A stretch of DNA of 64,000 nt from Rhodobacteraceae bacterium EhC02 (GCA_001650895.1 LXYH01000045.1:1-64000), one strand, 5' to 3'; counted from the stretch's first letter, positions 36,324 through 45,812 are shown. Translations and numbers: made by a program. The notes: a model not told the origin generated them from the sequence alone.

Positions 36324-36340
36324 CGGGGGCAGCGCCCCCC
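36324..36340 (-). terminator. Hairpin downstream of the SDR gene
   Basis: CGGGGGC-AGC-GCCCCCC gives a compact GC hairpin just after the SDR stop on the minus strand. It is immediately followed by repeat copy 3, so hairpin plus repeat may act together as a 3' end. Confidence 0.45.
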
Positions 36341-36353
36341 TGCGACCTGCGGA

Positions 36354-37157
36354 TCAATGCGCGGGCGCGATGACCGGGTCCAGAAGGCCGCGACCGCCAT
36401 CAACCGTCATGATCTGCCCGGTCATGAAGCTGGAACAATCGGACGCCAGATACTGCACCGCTTCCGCCAGTTCGGAGGGTGGCGCGATACGACCCAAGGG
36501 CGTGCGAGCGATGATCTGGTCGCGGTAGTCGGGGTTGTCCTTGATCGCGGCCTTCAGGCTGGCCGACATGACGGACCCGAAAGCCACGGCATTGACCCTG
36601 ATGCGGTGCGGCGCCAATGCCAGCGCCAGCGATCGGGTCATCTGGTCCAGCGCGGCGGTCGAGATGGAATAGCCCATAAGGTCCGGATGGGTCCGCTGCG
36701 CCGCAAGGCAGGAGATGTTGACGATCGTACCCGCCGTCTCGACCTCTTCGAGATCCTCGGCCTGCTTGATCATCCGCCGCGCGACCATCTGCGACAGCCT
36801 GAGCGAGGTCAGCAGGTTCTGCTCCAGCAGCGTATCGACCGATGTATCCTCGGGGTCGAGAGCGTCGGTCGTCACGATCTGGCGCGCACCGTTCACAAGG
36901 ATATCGACCCGGTCGAAGGCGTCGATGGTGGCAGACAACAGGTTGGCGATGGTCAGCCGCTCACGCAGGTCACCCGCGAAATAACGGTGGCTGTTGCCAT
37001 CCTCGTTCGGGCCCAGCTCCTTGCGCAGGCGATCCTCGTCGAGATCCGCAAAGACGACATTGGCGCCCTTGTCCAGGAAATGCCTGCCGATGGCATGGCC
37101 GATTCCATAGGCGCCTCCGGTGACGATGGCGGTCTTGCCGCTGATGGAAAAGGACAT
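36354..37157 (-). CDS. SDR-family protein lacking the catalytic lysine
   Basis: A 267-residue SDR with TGGAYGIG (residues 13-20), an acidic NAD-type position (FADLDED, 37-43), NGAR (89-92) in place of NNAG, and Ser149 in NISC. The catalytic Tyr163 is present, but YxxxK reads YSIST, so Lys is replaced by Thr167. An insertion with acidic residues (about 131-142) separates two helices. It may be a low-activity or non-classical member. It lies upstream of hemF on the same strand. Confidence 0.82.
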   Translation of the reverse strand: MSFSISGKTAIVTGGAYGIGHAIGRHFLDKGANVVFADLDEDRLRKELGPNEDGNSHRYFAGDLRERLTIANLLSATIDAFDRVDILVNGARQIVTTDALDPEDTSVDTLLEQNLLTSLRLSQMVARRMIKQAEDLEEVETAGTIVNISCLAAQRTHPDLMGYSISTAALDQMTRSLALALAPHRIRVNAVAFGSVMSASLKAAIKDNPDYRDQIIARTPLGRIAPPSELAEAVQYLASDCSSFMTGQIMTVDGGRGLLDPVIAPAH

Positions 37158-37193
37158 GTCGGATCTCCGTTGTTCTGGGAAAGCTAGCCGATC

Positions 37194-38201
37194 TCAGCGT
37201 CGCTGGCGAGACCGTGGCGCCGTGGGGCGCGCCGCCGCAAGAATCTTGAACCGGTTGTCACCGGCAAGTTCGCTGACCTCTGCGAAGTGCTGCGCCAGTG
37301 CGGTCTCGTAGGGCAAGTGCCGATTGGCGACAAGCCAAAGCCGGCCCTGTGCGGTCAGCATGGCGGCGGCGGCGGCGATAAAGGCGCGGCCAAGGTCGGG
37401 ATCGGCGGCGCGGCCGGTGTGAAAAGGCGGGTTCATCACCACCGCATCCACAAGGTTGTCGGGACGCCATGTCGTTGCATCCGCCCAGTGAAACCGCGCG
37501 CGAGGGTCGGCCAGATTGGCACGGGCACAGTCCAGCGCAACATGATCCGCCTCGACCAGGTCAAGGGTGCGCACCGTGTCGCGCGCCAGGATCCGGGCGG
37601 CCAGATAACCCCAGCCCGCCCCCAGATCGACCAGATGTGCGCCCAGCTTTTCCGGCAGGCTGTTCGCCAGCAGGCGCGAGGCCGGATCGATCCCGTCAGC
37701 CGAAAACACCCCCTCGGCCGTCACGAAGCCGCCTTCAACAGGCTGCGGCCCCCGCGCATGCCAGTCGGCGGGCACTGGCTGCGCCGCAAACCACAGCATC
37801 TTGCCATGGGCCTTGGACAGCACCATCGGCGACAGGCCCTGTGCGCGCAGGTCGCGCAGCATCGATTCGATTCCGTCGGTCTTTTGCCCATCCACGATCA
37901 GCAGACCGCCCGTCCCGACAAGATCGGCGGCCTGCGCCAGAAGCGCGCGACCCTGCGCCTTGGCGCGCGGCAAGCAGACCAGCGCCACCGCACAGGATTC
38001 TTGGGGCGCGCGTGCACAAGGATAGCCTGCTGCGGCAAAGGCGTCATGATCCGGCTTGAACCCGGTGATCACCGTGACCCTCTCGGTTGGCAGACTGGAC
38101 AGATCGGTTCCCGCCCTGGGGCCGAATACGGCAATCATGCCGCCATCGGGCAGGGTCAGGTCGCCACCCGCAAGGGCCAGCGACAGGCGCTCGGACAACA
38201 T
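37194..38201 (-). CDS. rsmC: 16S rRNA (guanine-1207-N2) methyltransferase RsmC
   Basis: A 335-residue two-domain SAM-dependent methyltransferase. The N-terminal half is a degenerate methyltransferase-like domain. The C-terminal half has GVFSADGIDPASRLL, the SAM-binding LVDLGAGWGYLAA and the catalytic NPPFHTG. This architecture is that of RsmC/RsmD-type rRNA guanine-N2 methyltransferases. It follows clpS after four bases on the same strand. Confidence 0.85.
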   Translation of the reverse strand: MLSERLSLALAGGDLTLPDGGMIAVFGPRAGTDLSSLPTERVTVITGFKPDHDAFAAAGYPCARAPQESCAVALVCLPRAKAQGRALLAQAADLVGTGGLLIVDGQKTDGIESMLRDLRAQGLSPMVLSKAHGKMLWFAAQPVPADWHARGPQPVEGGFVTAEGVFSADGIDPASRLLANSLPEKLGAHLVDLGAGWGYLAARILARDTVRTLDLVEADHVALDCARANLADPRARFHWADATTWRPDNLVDAVVMNPPFHTGRAADPDLGRAFIAAAAAMLTAQGRLWLVANRHLPYETALAQHFAEVSELAGDNRFKILAAARPTAPRSRQRR

Positions 38202-38205
38202 ATGA

Positions 38206-38571
38206 TTATTCTTTTTCCATGGTGCATTGCAGCGGGTGCTGATGCCGCCGGGCGAAATCCATGACCTGGGTCACCTTGGTTTCCGCAATCTCGTGGCTGA
38301 ACACGCCAACCACGGCCAGGCCCTTCTTGTGGACAGTCAGCATGATCTCGAAGGCCTGGGCATGTGACATGCCGAAGAACCGTTCCAGCACATGCACGAC
38401 GAATTCCATCGGCGTATAGTCGTCATTCAGCAAAAGCACCTTGTAAAGCGGCGGACGCTTTGTTTTCGGCCGTGTCTGAAGCACAACCGAGGCATCGCCG
38501 TCGCTGTCTTTCTTTTCAGACATCATGATAGGCCGCTGGATCATCTGGCGCTGCTTCGCTTTCGCATTCAT
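38206..38571 (-). CDS. clpS: ATP-dependent Clp protease adaptor ClpS
   Basis: A 121-residue adaptor that delivers N-degron substrates to ClpAP. The ClpS core is clear: [21 protein letters not shown] (N-degron pocket) and [19 protein letters not shown] with the conserved His. The N-terminal extension is charged and probably disordered. Several ATGs are possible (38571, 38526, 38523); the first is listed. clpA is not in this window. Confidence 0.93.
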   Translation of the reverse strand: MNAKAKQRQMIQRPIMMSEKKDSDGDASVVLQTRPKTKRPPLYKVLLLNDDYTPMEFVVHVLERFFGMSHAQAFEIMLTVHKKGLAVVGVFSHEIAETKVTQVMDFARRHQHPLQCTMEKE

Positions 38572-38651
38572 GCTGAGTTTTGGCTTTGATGGTTTATATA
38601 ACCTCAATGGCCCGATAGAAAAGAGGCTGCTCCGGGATCGATGGGCAAGAG

Positions 38652-39350
38652 ATGCAGAATCTGACCACAATCGGCTTTGATGCGGATGACACGCTTTGGC
38701 AGAATGAACGGTTCTTCCGGCTGACCCAGGCACGTTTTGCCGACCTCTTGCGCGACCATGCAGAGCCCGAACATCTGATGGAGCGCCTGCTTGCCGCAGA
38801 ACGCCGCAACCTTGGCCACTACGGCTTCGGCATCAAGGGGTTCGTTCTGTCGATGATCGAAACGGCCATCGAGGTGACCGAGGAACGGGTTCCCGCCAGC
38901 GTGATCGGCGAGTTGATCGCCGCCGGACAGGACATGCTGCGTCACCCGATCGAACTGCTGCCCCATGCAAAGGGCGCGATCGAGGCCCTGTCAGGCACCC
39001 ATCGCGTGATTCTGATCACCAAGGGGGATCTTCTGGACCAGGAGCGGAAGCTGGCGCAGTCGGGGTTGGGCGATCTGTTTCACGGTGTGGAAATCGTCTC
39101 GGACAAGACGCGACCGGTCTACGAGGCGATTTTCGCCCGCCATGGCGACGGGGCGGCGCGCGCGATGATGGTGGGCGATTCCATGCGCTCGGATGTGGTG
39201 CCGGTGATCGAGGCGGGCGGATGGGGTGTCTTTGTCCCGCATGGTCCGGCCTGGGATCTCGAAAAGGCAGATCCCCCGGCGCAGGCCCCCCGCTTTCATG
39301 AACTGGGCACCCTCGCAGAGCTGCCCGAACTGGTGCATGGCATCGGCTGA
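38652..39350 (+). CDS. HAD-family hydrolase (phosphatase-like)
   Basis: A 232-residue HAD hydrolase. Motif I is GFDADDTLW (Asp nucleophile and acid/base), motif II Thr is in LITKGD, motif III Lys is in VSDKTR, and motif IV is [11 protein letters not shown] helical cap lies between motifs I and II. A small phosphorylated metabolite is the probable substrate. Divergent from clpS across 80 bases and monocistronic. Confidence 0.88.
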   Translation: MQNLTTIGFDADDTLWQNERFFRLTQARFADLLRDHAEPEHLMERLLAAERRNLGHYGFGIKGFVLSMIETAIEVTEERVPASVIGELIAAGQDMLRHPIELLPHAKGAIEALSGTHRVILITKGDLLDQERKLAQSGLGDLFHGVEIVSDKTRPVYEAIFARHGDGAARAMMVGDSMRSDVVPVIEAGGWGVFVPHGPAWDLEKADPPAQAPRFHELGTLAELPELVHGIG

Positions 39351-39627
39351 AAAACCGGCAAATGAGTGCTGAAAGGGGTCTTTTCCCGATTTCGGCATGC
39401 GCGCCACAAGGCGCGCAAGGCGGCGCAGGGCGCAAATACAACCATACCGGTTGTTATGCGATCCAACTGTACCACAACATGTTGCGGCCAAAACCTGAAA
39501 GCCACACAGCCAAACCTAGAAAGCCTATAGAAATGAACACTTTATTCAGCGCAACTCATGTGGTAACCTGAAAACATAAAAATTGACCGACCGAAACATC
39601 GGCGGCGTGAGGCAGAAGGCAGTGACA

Positions 39628-41364
39628 ATGAAGGTTCGGCGCAGGCAGCCGGCCCGATACGGGCTATTTATATTCACGGCACTTTGGTTGATCGTTGTGC
39701 TTCCGTTCAGCGTGCGGGCCGCGCCCTATGCCGCGCTGGTGATGGATGCACGCAACGGCGAAGTCCTGCATGCCGAGAATGCCGATACACGGCTGCACCC
39801 CGCCTCGCTGACAAAGATGATGACGCTCTATGTCGCCTTCCAGGCGATCGAACGGGGCGAGATCAGCCTTGATACCGTCGTGACAATTCCCGCCGCCGCC
39901 GCAGCCGAGCCGCCCAGCAAGCTTGGCTTGCGCCCGGGACAGAAGATCAAGCTGCGGTATCTGATCCGCGCGGCTGCGGTCAAATCCGCGAATGACGCGG
40001 CACATGCCATCGGCACCGCCGTCGAAGGGTCCGAGGCCGCCTTTGCCCGCCGCATGAACCGTACGGCCGCCGCCATGGGCATGACCCGCACGACCTTCAA
40101 GAACATGCATGGCCTGACGGAAGAAGGGCATATGTCGACGGCCCGCGACATGACGATCCTGGGCCGTCACCTGCTCTATGACTTCCCTGAATACTACAAT
40201 CTTTTCTCGCGCCGTTCGACGGATGCGGGGATCGCGCAGGTCAACAACACCAATCGCCGCCTGCTGGATGCCTATCGCGGTGCGGACGGGATCAAGACCG
40301 GTTACACGCGGGCCGCAGGGTTCAACCTTGTCGCGTCGGCAGAGCGGGGCGACACGCGTATCATCGCCACGGTCTTTGGCGGACGCTCGACCGTATCGCG
40401 CAACCAGCGCGTCGCGGAACTGCTGGACCTCGGCTTCAAGAAGGCCCCGTCGCGCGTGGCGCTGCGCAAGCCGGTCAAACCGGATGCCGTCCCGGGTCGC
40501 GGCCCCGGCCAGGGCGATGTGGAAACGCAGGTCGCATCCGCTGGCAGCGGCGACACGGGCCGGCCGGCTGCCGGCAAGACGATCCGCTTGGTCACGGCTG
40601 TCTCATCCAGCCTGCGCCCCGTCGCACGCCCCGGACAGGACATGCCTGCCCCGGTTCTGGTGGCCCTGAAAGACGATATCTCGCAGGCCTTGAGCGAAGT
40701 TGCGGCCCAGACAGCAGCACGCGAAGCCGCCGCCGCGCAGACGGCCCCGGCCGCATCGGAAGTGGCCGTCGCGGTATCGCTGACGCCGCCTGCCGCCATT
40801 CCGGACCGCCCCGCGGCCACACCTGCGGAAGATCCGGCACCCGAGGTTCTGGCCGAAGTCGAGACCGAGGGCACGGATGAAGAGCTTGCCGAATTGACCG
40901 AAGCCGTGGTGACGGCGACAGCCGCGCCCAGCGCGGCGCCTGCCGCACCTGTTGCCAACGCGGCCCTGGCTGCGATCAAGCCGCGCGCGCGCCCCGAGGG
41001 GCTGGTCGTGCTGGCAAGACTGCCCGCGGACAGCACCGCCCAAAGCGAGACGCAGGCCACCGAAACCGCGCAAGCCAGCCAGGCCAGCCAGGATCCCGAA
41101 GTCGTGACGCGGCTGAGCACATCGGGCGGGCGCCACTGGGGCATCAACGTCGGCCGCTACGGCAACCGCCACGCCGCCGAGAAGATCCTGCTGCAGACAG
41201 CCCTGACCGAGATCAACACGCTGGACGGCACCCTTCGCAAGGTCGTGCCGGGTGGCGGCGGGTTCGACGCCAATTTCATGGGAATGACACGGGAAACGGC
41301 CGATCTTGCCTGCCGCAGGTTGCAGGCCCGCCAGATCCAGTGCTTCATGATCGGGCCAAGCTGA
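39628..41364 (+). CDS. D-alanyl-D-alanine carboxypeptidase with C-terminal SPOR domain
   Basis: A 578-residue S11-family peptidase. A signal peptide ends near residue 31, the nucleophile motif is SLTK (Ser60-Lys63), SAN is at 120-122 and KTG at 222-224. It trims the terminal D-Ala of peptidoglycan stem peptides in the periplasm. A long Ala/Pro/Glu-rich low-complexity linker (about 300-495) leads to a C-terminal SPOR-like domain (about 500-578) that should bind denuded septal glycan, pointing to a division role. The ATG at 39628 gives a normal signal peptide. The 277 bases upstream hold no recognised site. Confidence 0.92.
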   Translation: MKVRRRQPARYGLFIFTALWLIVVLPFSVRAAPYAALVMDARNGEVLHAENADTRLHPASLTKMMTLYVAFQAIERGEISLDTVVTIPAAAAAEPPSKLGLRPGQKIKLRYLIRAAAVKSANDAAHAIGTAVEGSEAAFARRMNRTAAAMGMTRTTFKNMHGLTEEGHMSTARDMTILGRHLLYDFPEYYNLFSRRSTDAGIAQVNNTNRRLLDAYRGADGIKTGYTRAAGFNLVASAERGDTRIIATVFGGRSTVSRNQRVAELLDLGFKKAPSRVALRKPVKPDAVPGRGPGQGDVETQVASAGSGDTGRPAAGKTIRLVTAVSSSLRPVARPGQDMPAPVLVALKDDISQALSEVAAQTAAREAAAAQTAPAASEVAVAVSLTPPAAIPDRPAATPAEDPAPEVLAEVETEGTDEELAELTEAVVTATAAPSAAPAAPVANAALAAIKPRARPEGLVVLARLPADSTAQSETQATETAQASQASQDPEVVTRLSTSGGRHWGINVGRYGNRHAAEKILLQTALTEINTLDGTLRKVVPGGGGFDANFMGMTRETADLACRRLQARQIQCFMIGPS

Positions 41365-41383
41365 TCACGCCTTGACGGGATCA

Positions 41384-41404
41384 GGGGGGGCTGTCTGCCC
41401 CCCC
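41384..41404 (+). terminator. GC hairpin after the carboxypeptidase gene
   Basis: GGGGGGGC-TGTCT-GCCCCCCC, eight perfect pairs and a five-base loop, starts 20 bases after the stop. A C-run rather than a T-run follows. It lies between convergent genes and next to repeat copy 4. Confidence 0.6.
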
Positions 41405-41429
41405 CCAACGTCTCACTCTGTTCGACGTC

Positions 41430-41462
41430 CCCCCCGAGGATATTTGCGGCAAGAAGAAGCGT
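41430..41462 (+). repeat. Dispersed intergenic repeat, copy 4
   Basis: CCCCCCGAGGATATTTGCGG followed by CAAGAAGAAGCG lies between convergent dacA-like and ccoS genes. It shares GATATTT...GGCAAGAAGAAGCG with copy 3. Confidence 0.65.
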
Positions 41463-41472
41463 CTGGCGCCGT

Positions 41473-41631
41473 TCAGGGTTTGGGATGGTCGTCCCAGTCC
41501 TTGTTGAGAATGCGGCGCGCGTCGCCTTCGGGGTCGTCATACTGGTTGCTGCGCACCGTGTAGAGGAAGGCCACGAGGCCCACGCCCCCCAGCAGCAGGG
41601 ATATCGGGATCAGGTAGGACAGAACTTCCAT
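41473..41631 (-). CDS. ccoS: cbb3 oxidase maturation protein CcoS
   Basis: A 52-residue membrane protein starting MEVLSYLIPISLLLGGVGLV, with one transmembrane helix and a polar C-terminus containing QYDDPEGDARRIL. This is the typical CcoS/FixS, needed for cofactor insertion into cbb3-type oxidase. It begins four bases after the ccoI stop and ends the ccoGHIS operon. Confidence 0.93.
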   Translation of the reverse strand: MEVLSYLIPISLLLGGVGLVAFLYTVRSNQYDDPEGDARRILNKDWDDHPKP

Positions 41632-41635
41632 CGGG

Positions 41636-43822
41636 TTACTTGAGCCTCAGCGCGTTGAGCGAAACGGTGATCGACGAGAGCGACATCGCCAGCGCCGCCA
41701 CCAGGGGCGTCGCAAGGCCGATCACGGCCACGGGCACCGCGATGATGTTGTACCATGTGGCGATGCGGAAGTTTTCCTTGATGCGACGGATGGCCGATTG
41801 CGCGGTTGTCAGCGCATCGCCAATCGGTTCCAGATCGCTGCCCAACAGGACGATGTCCGAGGCAACACGCGCGGCATCCAGCGCAGACGCCGGCGAGATC
41901 GACACATCGGCTGCGGTGAGCGCGGCGGTATCGTTCAAGCCGTCGCCCACCATCAGCACATGGTGCCCCGCAGCCTGCAGGTCCGCGATGCGTGCGGCCT
42001 TGTCTGCGGGCAGCGCATCGGCCTGCCATTCGGCAATGCCCAGACGCGTGGCGAGCGCCGCCACGACCGGTTCAGTATCGCCCGAGATCAGGATCACACG
42101 CTTTCCTTGCCGCATCAGGTGCTGCACCGCATTGGCGGCGCCGGGTCGCAGGCGGTCGGTAAAGGTAAAGGCGCGCGGGGCGGCATCGCCAATGGCAAGC
42201 CAGGCGGTTGTTTCGGCCCCCGGGGTGGCCCCGGTCCATGCGGCGCGGCCCAGCCGCACAGGCTGCCCTTTCCAGATGCCCTGGGTGCCATAACCCGGCA
42301 CTTCGGTCAGATCCGCAACCTCAGCGGGCGTGATGGCTGCCGCACGCGCCGCATTGGCCAGCGAGACCGCAAGCGGGTGCGACGACATCTCGGCCAGGGC
42401 CAGGGCGACGGCCGCCTCGCCCTTGTCATGTGCGGCCAGATTGGTCAGTTCGGGCGTACCGGCCGTCAGGGTCCCGGTCTTGTCGAAGACGACCGTATCG
42501 ACCTGCGCCAGCCGTTCCAGCGCTGTTGCATCCTTGATCAGCATGCCCTTGCGGAACAGCCGCCCCGATGCCGCGGTGGTCACCGCCGGCACTGCCAGAC
42601 CCAAGGCGCAGGGGCAGGTGATGATCAGCACGGCGGCCGCGATGTTCAGGGCGGTGCGCACATCCCAGGAATAGAAATACCAGCCCAGGAAACTGAGCGC
42701 CGACAGGATGTGCACCCCCGGTGCGTAAAGCTTGGCGGCACTGTCGGCCAGCGAGGTGTAGCGCGACCGGCCGCTTTCGGCGATGGCCACCAGATCGGCC
42801 ATGCGATGCAGCGAGGTGTCGCGCCCCACGGCAGTCGCGCGGATGGTGAGCGGACCTGTCAGATTGACCTCGCCGGCCGAAACGGCGCGGCCCGGTTCGG
42901 CGAAGACAGGCAGGGTTTCGCCCGTCAGCAGCGAGCGGTCGATCTCGGACCGGCCCTCGGCGATCACGCCATCGACAGGCATCCGCCCACCGGGGCGGAC
43001 CAGTATCAGATCGCCGATGCGCAGTTCGGACACCGGCAACTGCACCTCGGCCCCGTCGCGCAGCGCGATGGCGCGCGGCACTTCAAGGGCCGACAATTCC
43101 TGCGCGGCGGACCGCGCGATGGCGCGGGTCCGGTGATCCAGGTAGCGCCCGGTCAGCAGGAAGAAGACCAGCGCCACGGTCGCGTCGAAATAGGCGTGAT
43201 GCCCGGAGAGCGCCGTTTCCCAAAGCGATGTGGCCAGCGCCAGCACCAGCGCCAGCACGATGGGCACATCCATGTTCAGGCGCCGCGCGCGCAGCGCCGC
43301 CCAGGCGCTTTTGTAGAACGGCACGCCCGAGAAGGCGAGCGTCGGCAAGGCAATCGCCGCCGATATCCAATGGAAGAGATCGCGGGTAGCATCCGTGGCG
43401 CCCGACCAGACCGCCACGGACAGCAGCATGACGTTCATCATGGCAAACCCTGCCACGGCCATCCGCATCAACAGGTCGCGACCCGCGCGGTCGTTCTGCG
43501 TCACCGACAGGGTCCCGGCGTCCAGCTCGTGCGCCTCATAGCCCGCGCCTTCGAGGACCTTGACCAACTGATCGGGCATGATCGCGGGATCGGCCTCGAC
43601 CGTGGCGCGGCGCAGGGTCAGGTTGACGCGCGCCGAACGGACACCCGGCACCGCGGCCAGCGCCTTTTCCACCGTCGAGATGCAGGCCGAGCAGTGGATC
43701 GTCGGCAGCGACAGCGCGATATGGGCGTCCTTGTGCAGAGCCTGTTCGGCCAGCGCCTGCGCACCCGGGGCGGCGACGCAGGCAGGGCAGGCCGAAATCG
43801 AAGGGCGCAGGGCTGCGGTCAT
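41636..43822 (-). CDS. ccoI: Copper-transporting P1B-type ATPase CcoI
   Basis: A 728-residue copper ATPase that supplies copper for cbb3 oxidase. The heavy-metal domain has CSAC (Cys44, Cys47). Other motifs: TGE (300-302), the transmembrane CPC (403-405), DKTGT with phospho-Asp447, SHP (481-483) and GDGLND (626-631). A second N-terminal CPAC (Cys12, Cys15) precedes the metal domain, as in FixI-type pumps. It lies 16 bases after ccoH in the ccoGHIS operon. Confidence 0.96.
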   Translation of the reverse strand: MTAALRPSISACPACVAAPGAQALAEQALHKDAHIALSLPTIHCSACISTVEKALAAVPGVRSARVNLTLRRATVEADPAIMPDQLVKVLEGAGYEAHELDAGTLSVTQNDRAGRDLLMRMAVAGFAMMNVMLLSVAVWSGATDATRDLFHWISAAIALPTLAFSGVPFYKSAWAALRARRLNMDVPIVLALVLALATSLWETALSGHHAYFDATVALVFFLLTGRYLDHRTRAIARSAAQELSALEVPRAIALRDGAEVQLPVSELRIGDLILVRPGGRMPVDGVIAEGRSEIDRSLLTGETLPVFAEPGRAVSAGEVNLTGPLTIRATAVGRDTSLHRMADLVAIAESGRSRYTSLADSAAKLYAPGVHILSALSFLGWYFYSWDVRTALNIAAAVLIITCPCALGLAVPAVTTAASGRLFRKGMLIKDATALERLAQVDTVVFDKTGTLTAGTPELTNLAAHDKGEAAVALALAEMSSHPLAVSLANAARAAAITPAEVADLTEVPGYGTQGIWKGQPVRLGRAAWTGATPGAETTAWLAIGDAAPRAFTFTDRLRPGAANAVQHLMRQGKRVILISGDTEPVVAALATRLGIAEWQADALPADKAARIADLQAAGHHVLMVGDGLNDTAALTAADVSISPASALDAARVASDIVLLGSDLEPIGDALTTAQSAIRRIKENFRIATWYNIIAVPVAVIGLATPLVAALAMSLSSITVSLNALRLK

Positions 43823-43838
43823 GGTCCTGTTTTTCCTC

Positions 43839-44300
43839 TTAGCGGGTCACATGCAGGACGACGCGCTGGGTGAACTGCGTGCCATCCTCGGCCAGGGCGG
43901 ACATGCGGATGTTCCAGTTGCCATCCGCCAGCGACACGGGCGCCACATAGGCCGCCCCATCAAAGATGAACTCGGGGCGGATATCGTCTGCGACATGGGT
44001 GGCACGGCCGATCACCGCGTCAAGCCCGCCCACGCGCACCGGCTTGCCCTGCGTGTCGGTGATGCTCAGGATCACCTCGCCTTCCGCGGCGTCGGCACGG
44101 ACGGTCCACCCCAGCGCCTCCTGTGCCGCCTTGCGGGCGTTGAACTCCTGGCTTGCGACATAGGAATTCTTGACCTCAAGGCCAGGGAAGGTGGCAACGG
44201 CGGACCAGGCAAGCACGAGGTTGACGCCGATGATCACACCGAATGCCCCCACGAAGATCATCAGGACATGGCGTCCGGTCAGTTGTTTCTCGGCGTTCAT
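43839..44300 (-). CDS. ccoH: cbb3 oxidase assembly protein CcoH (FixH)
   Basis: A 153-residue FixH-family protein with one N-terminal transmembrane helix (about residues 11-33) and a periplasmic domain beginning FPGLEVKNSYVASQEFN. CcoH associates with the cbb3 oxidase and is required for its assembly. Its start overlaps the ccoG stop by four bases. Confidence 0.92.
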   Translation of the reverse strand: MNAEKQLTGRHVLMIFVGAFGVIIGVNLVLAWSAVATFPGLEVKNSYVASQEFNARKAAQEALGWTVRADAAEGEVILSITDTQGKPVRVGGLDAVIGRATHVADDIRPEFIFDGAAYVAPVSLADGNWNIRMSALAEDGTQFTQRVVLHVTR

Positions 44301-45733
44301 TGTACTCTCCCGTTGAAGATCGTGTCCTTGTAGACGCGGACGTCATTGGTCATGTCCTGGACCCAGAGGCGGATATCCACACGACCCTGCGTCGCAGCCG
44401 GGGTATCGGGTCCCGCCACCACGTAGACCCGCTGCAGGAATGTGGTGTCGGCAGGCACCATGACAGTGTCACCTTCCACAGATTCCAGCGCAACCGTGAA
44501 GGGCTGATCGCCCTCGACCGTGACGCGGAAGGGATGATCCTCGCCCTGCTTGTTCAGCAGGCGCACGTCATAGGTGTTGCGGATCGAGCCGTCGGACAGG
44601 ACCACGAAGGTGGGGTTGCGGATCGGCGCCACCGTCATCTCGATATCCGAACGCACCAGCAGCGCGACCATCAGCCCCACGCCCACCAGCGACCACAGGC
44701 CTGTGTAAAGCATAGTGCGCGGGCGCAGCACATGTTTCCAGATCGGCTTGGGCGCATGGCCCGCGCGCTCTGCCGTCTCGTCGGTCAGGGCCATGTAGTC
44801 GATCAGGCCGCGCGGCTTGCCGATCTTGTCCATCACGTCGTCACAGGCGTCGATGCAAAGCGCGCAGGTGATGCATTCCAGCTGCTGGCCGTCGCGAATG
44901 TCGATCCCCATGGGGCAGACGTTCACGCAGGCCATGCAGTCGATACAATCGCCAAGCTGTTCCGCGCCCTCGCCCTTGCGATGCTTGCCGCGCGGCTCGC
45001 CGCGCCAGTCGCGATAGGCGACGGTCAGCGTGTCCTCGTCCATCATCGCGGCCTGGATGCGCGGCCAGGGGCAGGCGTAGATGCAGATCTGTTCGCGCGC
45101 GAAACCGCCGAAGAAGAACGTCGTCAGGGTCAGGATCAGCATCGTCGTATAGGCGACGGGATGGGCGTTAAGCGTCACCAGATCGCGCGCCAGCGTGGGC
45201 GCATCGGTGAAATAGAAGACCCATGCACCGCCCGTTGCCAGCCCGATCAGGAACCATGAAATCCATTTCGTCAGCCGCAGGCGCGCCTTGCGCAGATCCC
45301 ATTTTTCCTGCCGATGCAGGCGCAGGCGGGCGTTCCGGTCACCTTCGATCCAGCGCTCGACGAGGATGAAAAGATCGGTCCAGACCGTCTGCGGACAGGC
45401 ATAGCCGCACCAGACACGGCCCAGCGCCGAGGTGAACAGGAACAGGCCCAACCCGGCCATGACCAGAAGGCCCGCGATGAAATAGAACTCATGCGGCCAG
45501 ATCTCGATCCAGAAAAAGAAGAAGCGGCGGTTGGCCAGATCAACCAGAACGGCCTGATCCGGCAGGTTCGGTCCACGGTCCCAACGCAGCCACGGCGTGA
45601 TGTAGTAGATACCCAGTGTGACCGCCATGATCACCCATTTGAGGTTGCGGAAATTACCCGAGACGCGGCGCGGAAAGATCGGCTCGCGCGCGGCGTAAAG
45701 GCTTGGCGGGACATCTGGTTCAGTCTGGGACAC
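44297..45733 (-). CDS. ccoG: cbb3 oxidase accessory iron-sulfur protein CcoG (FixG/RdxB)
   Basis: A 478-residue polytopic ferredoxin-like protein. Two 4Fe-4S clusters are coordinated by Cys263/266/269/273 and Cys287/290/293/297. Further pairs lie in the membrane part, WCGYACPQ (Cys109, Cys113) and ICIYACPW (Cys217, Cys221). A C-terminal immunoglobulin-like periplasmic domain follows. CcoG reduces Cu(II) for cbb3 assembly. The start is GTG at 45733. An FNR-type box lies 66 bases upstream. Confidence 0.95.
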   Translation of the reverse strand: MSQTEPDVPPSLYAAREPIFPRRVSGNFRNLKWVIMAVTLGIYYITPWLRWDRGPNLPDQAVLVDLANRRFFFFWIEIWPHEFYFIAGLLVMAGLGLFLFTSALGRVWCGYACPQTVWTDLFILVERWIEGDRNARLRLHRQEKWDLRKARLRLTKWISWFLIGLATGGAWVFYFTDAPTLARDLVTLNAHPVAYTTMLILTLTTFFFGGFAREQICIYACPWPRIQAAMMDEDTLTVAYRDWRGEPRGKHRKGEGAEQLGDCIDCMACVNVCPMGIDIRDGQQLECITCALCIDACDDVMDKIGKPRGLIDYMALTDETAERAGHAPKPIWKHVLRPRTMLYTGLWSLVGVGLMVALLVRSDIEMTVAPIRNPTFVVLSDGSIRNTYDVRLLNKQGEDHPFRVTVEGDQPFTVALESVEGDTVMVPADTTFLQRVYVVAGPDTPAATQGRVDIRLWVQDMTNDVRVYKDTIFNGRVQ

Positions 45734-45798
45734 GGGGGAATCGCTCCGTCACATGCATGTAGGATGGCCCCTTTTCCCAGTCTTGCGGCAGCGCAGCC

Positions 45799-45812
45799 TT
45801 GACCTGCATCAA
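45799..45812 (-). promoter_or_regulatory. FNR-type box upstream of ccoG
   Basis: TTGACCTGCATCAA fits TTGAY-N4-RTCAA. It sits 66 bases before the ccoG start, suitable for FnrL activation of ccoGHIS at low oxygen. Confidence 0.8.

Noticed and set aside
41798-43873. 691-codon open frame on the plus strand opposite ccoI
   Set aside because: Low-complexity Gly/Arg/His-rich shadow of the clearly functional ccoI gene.
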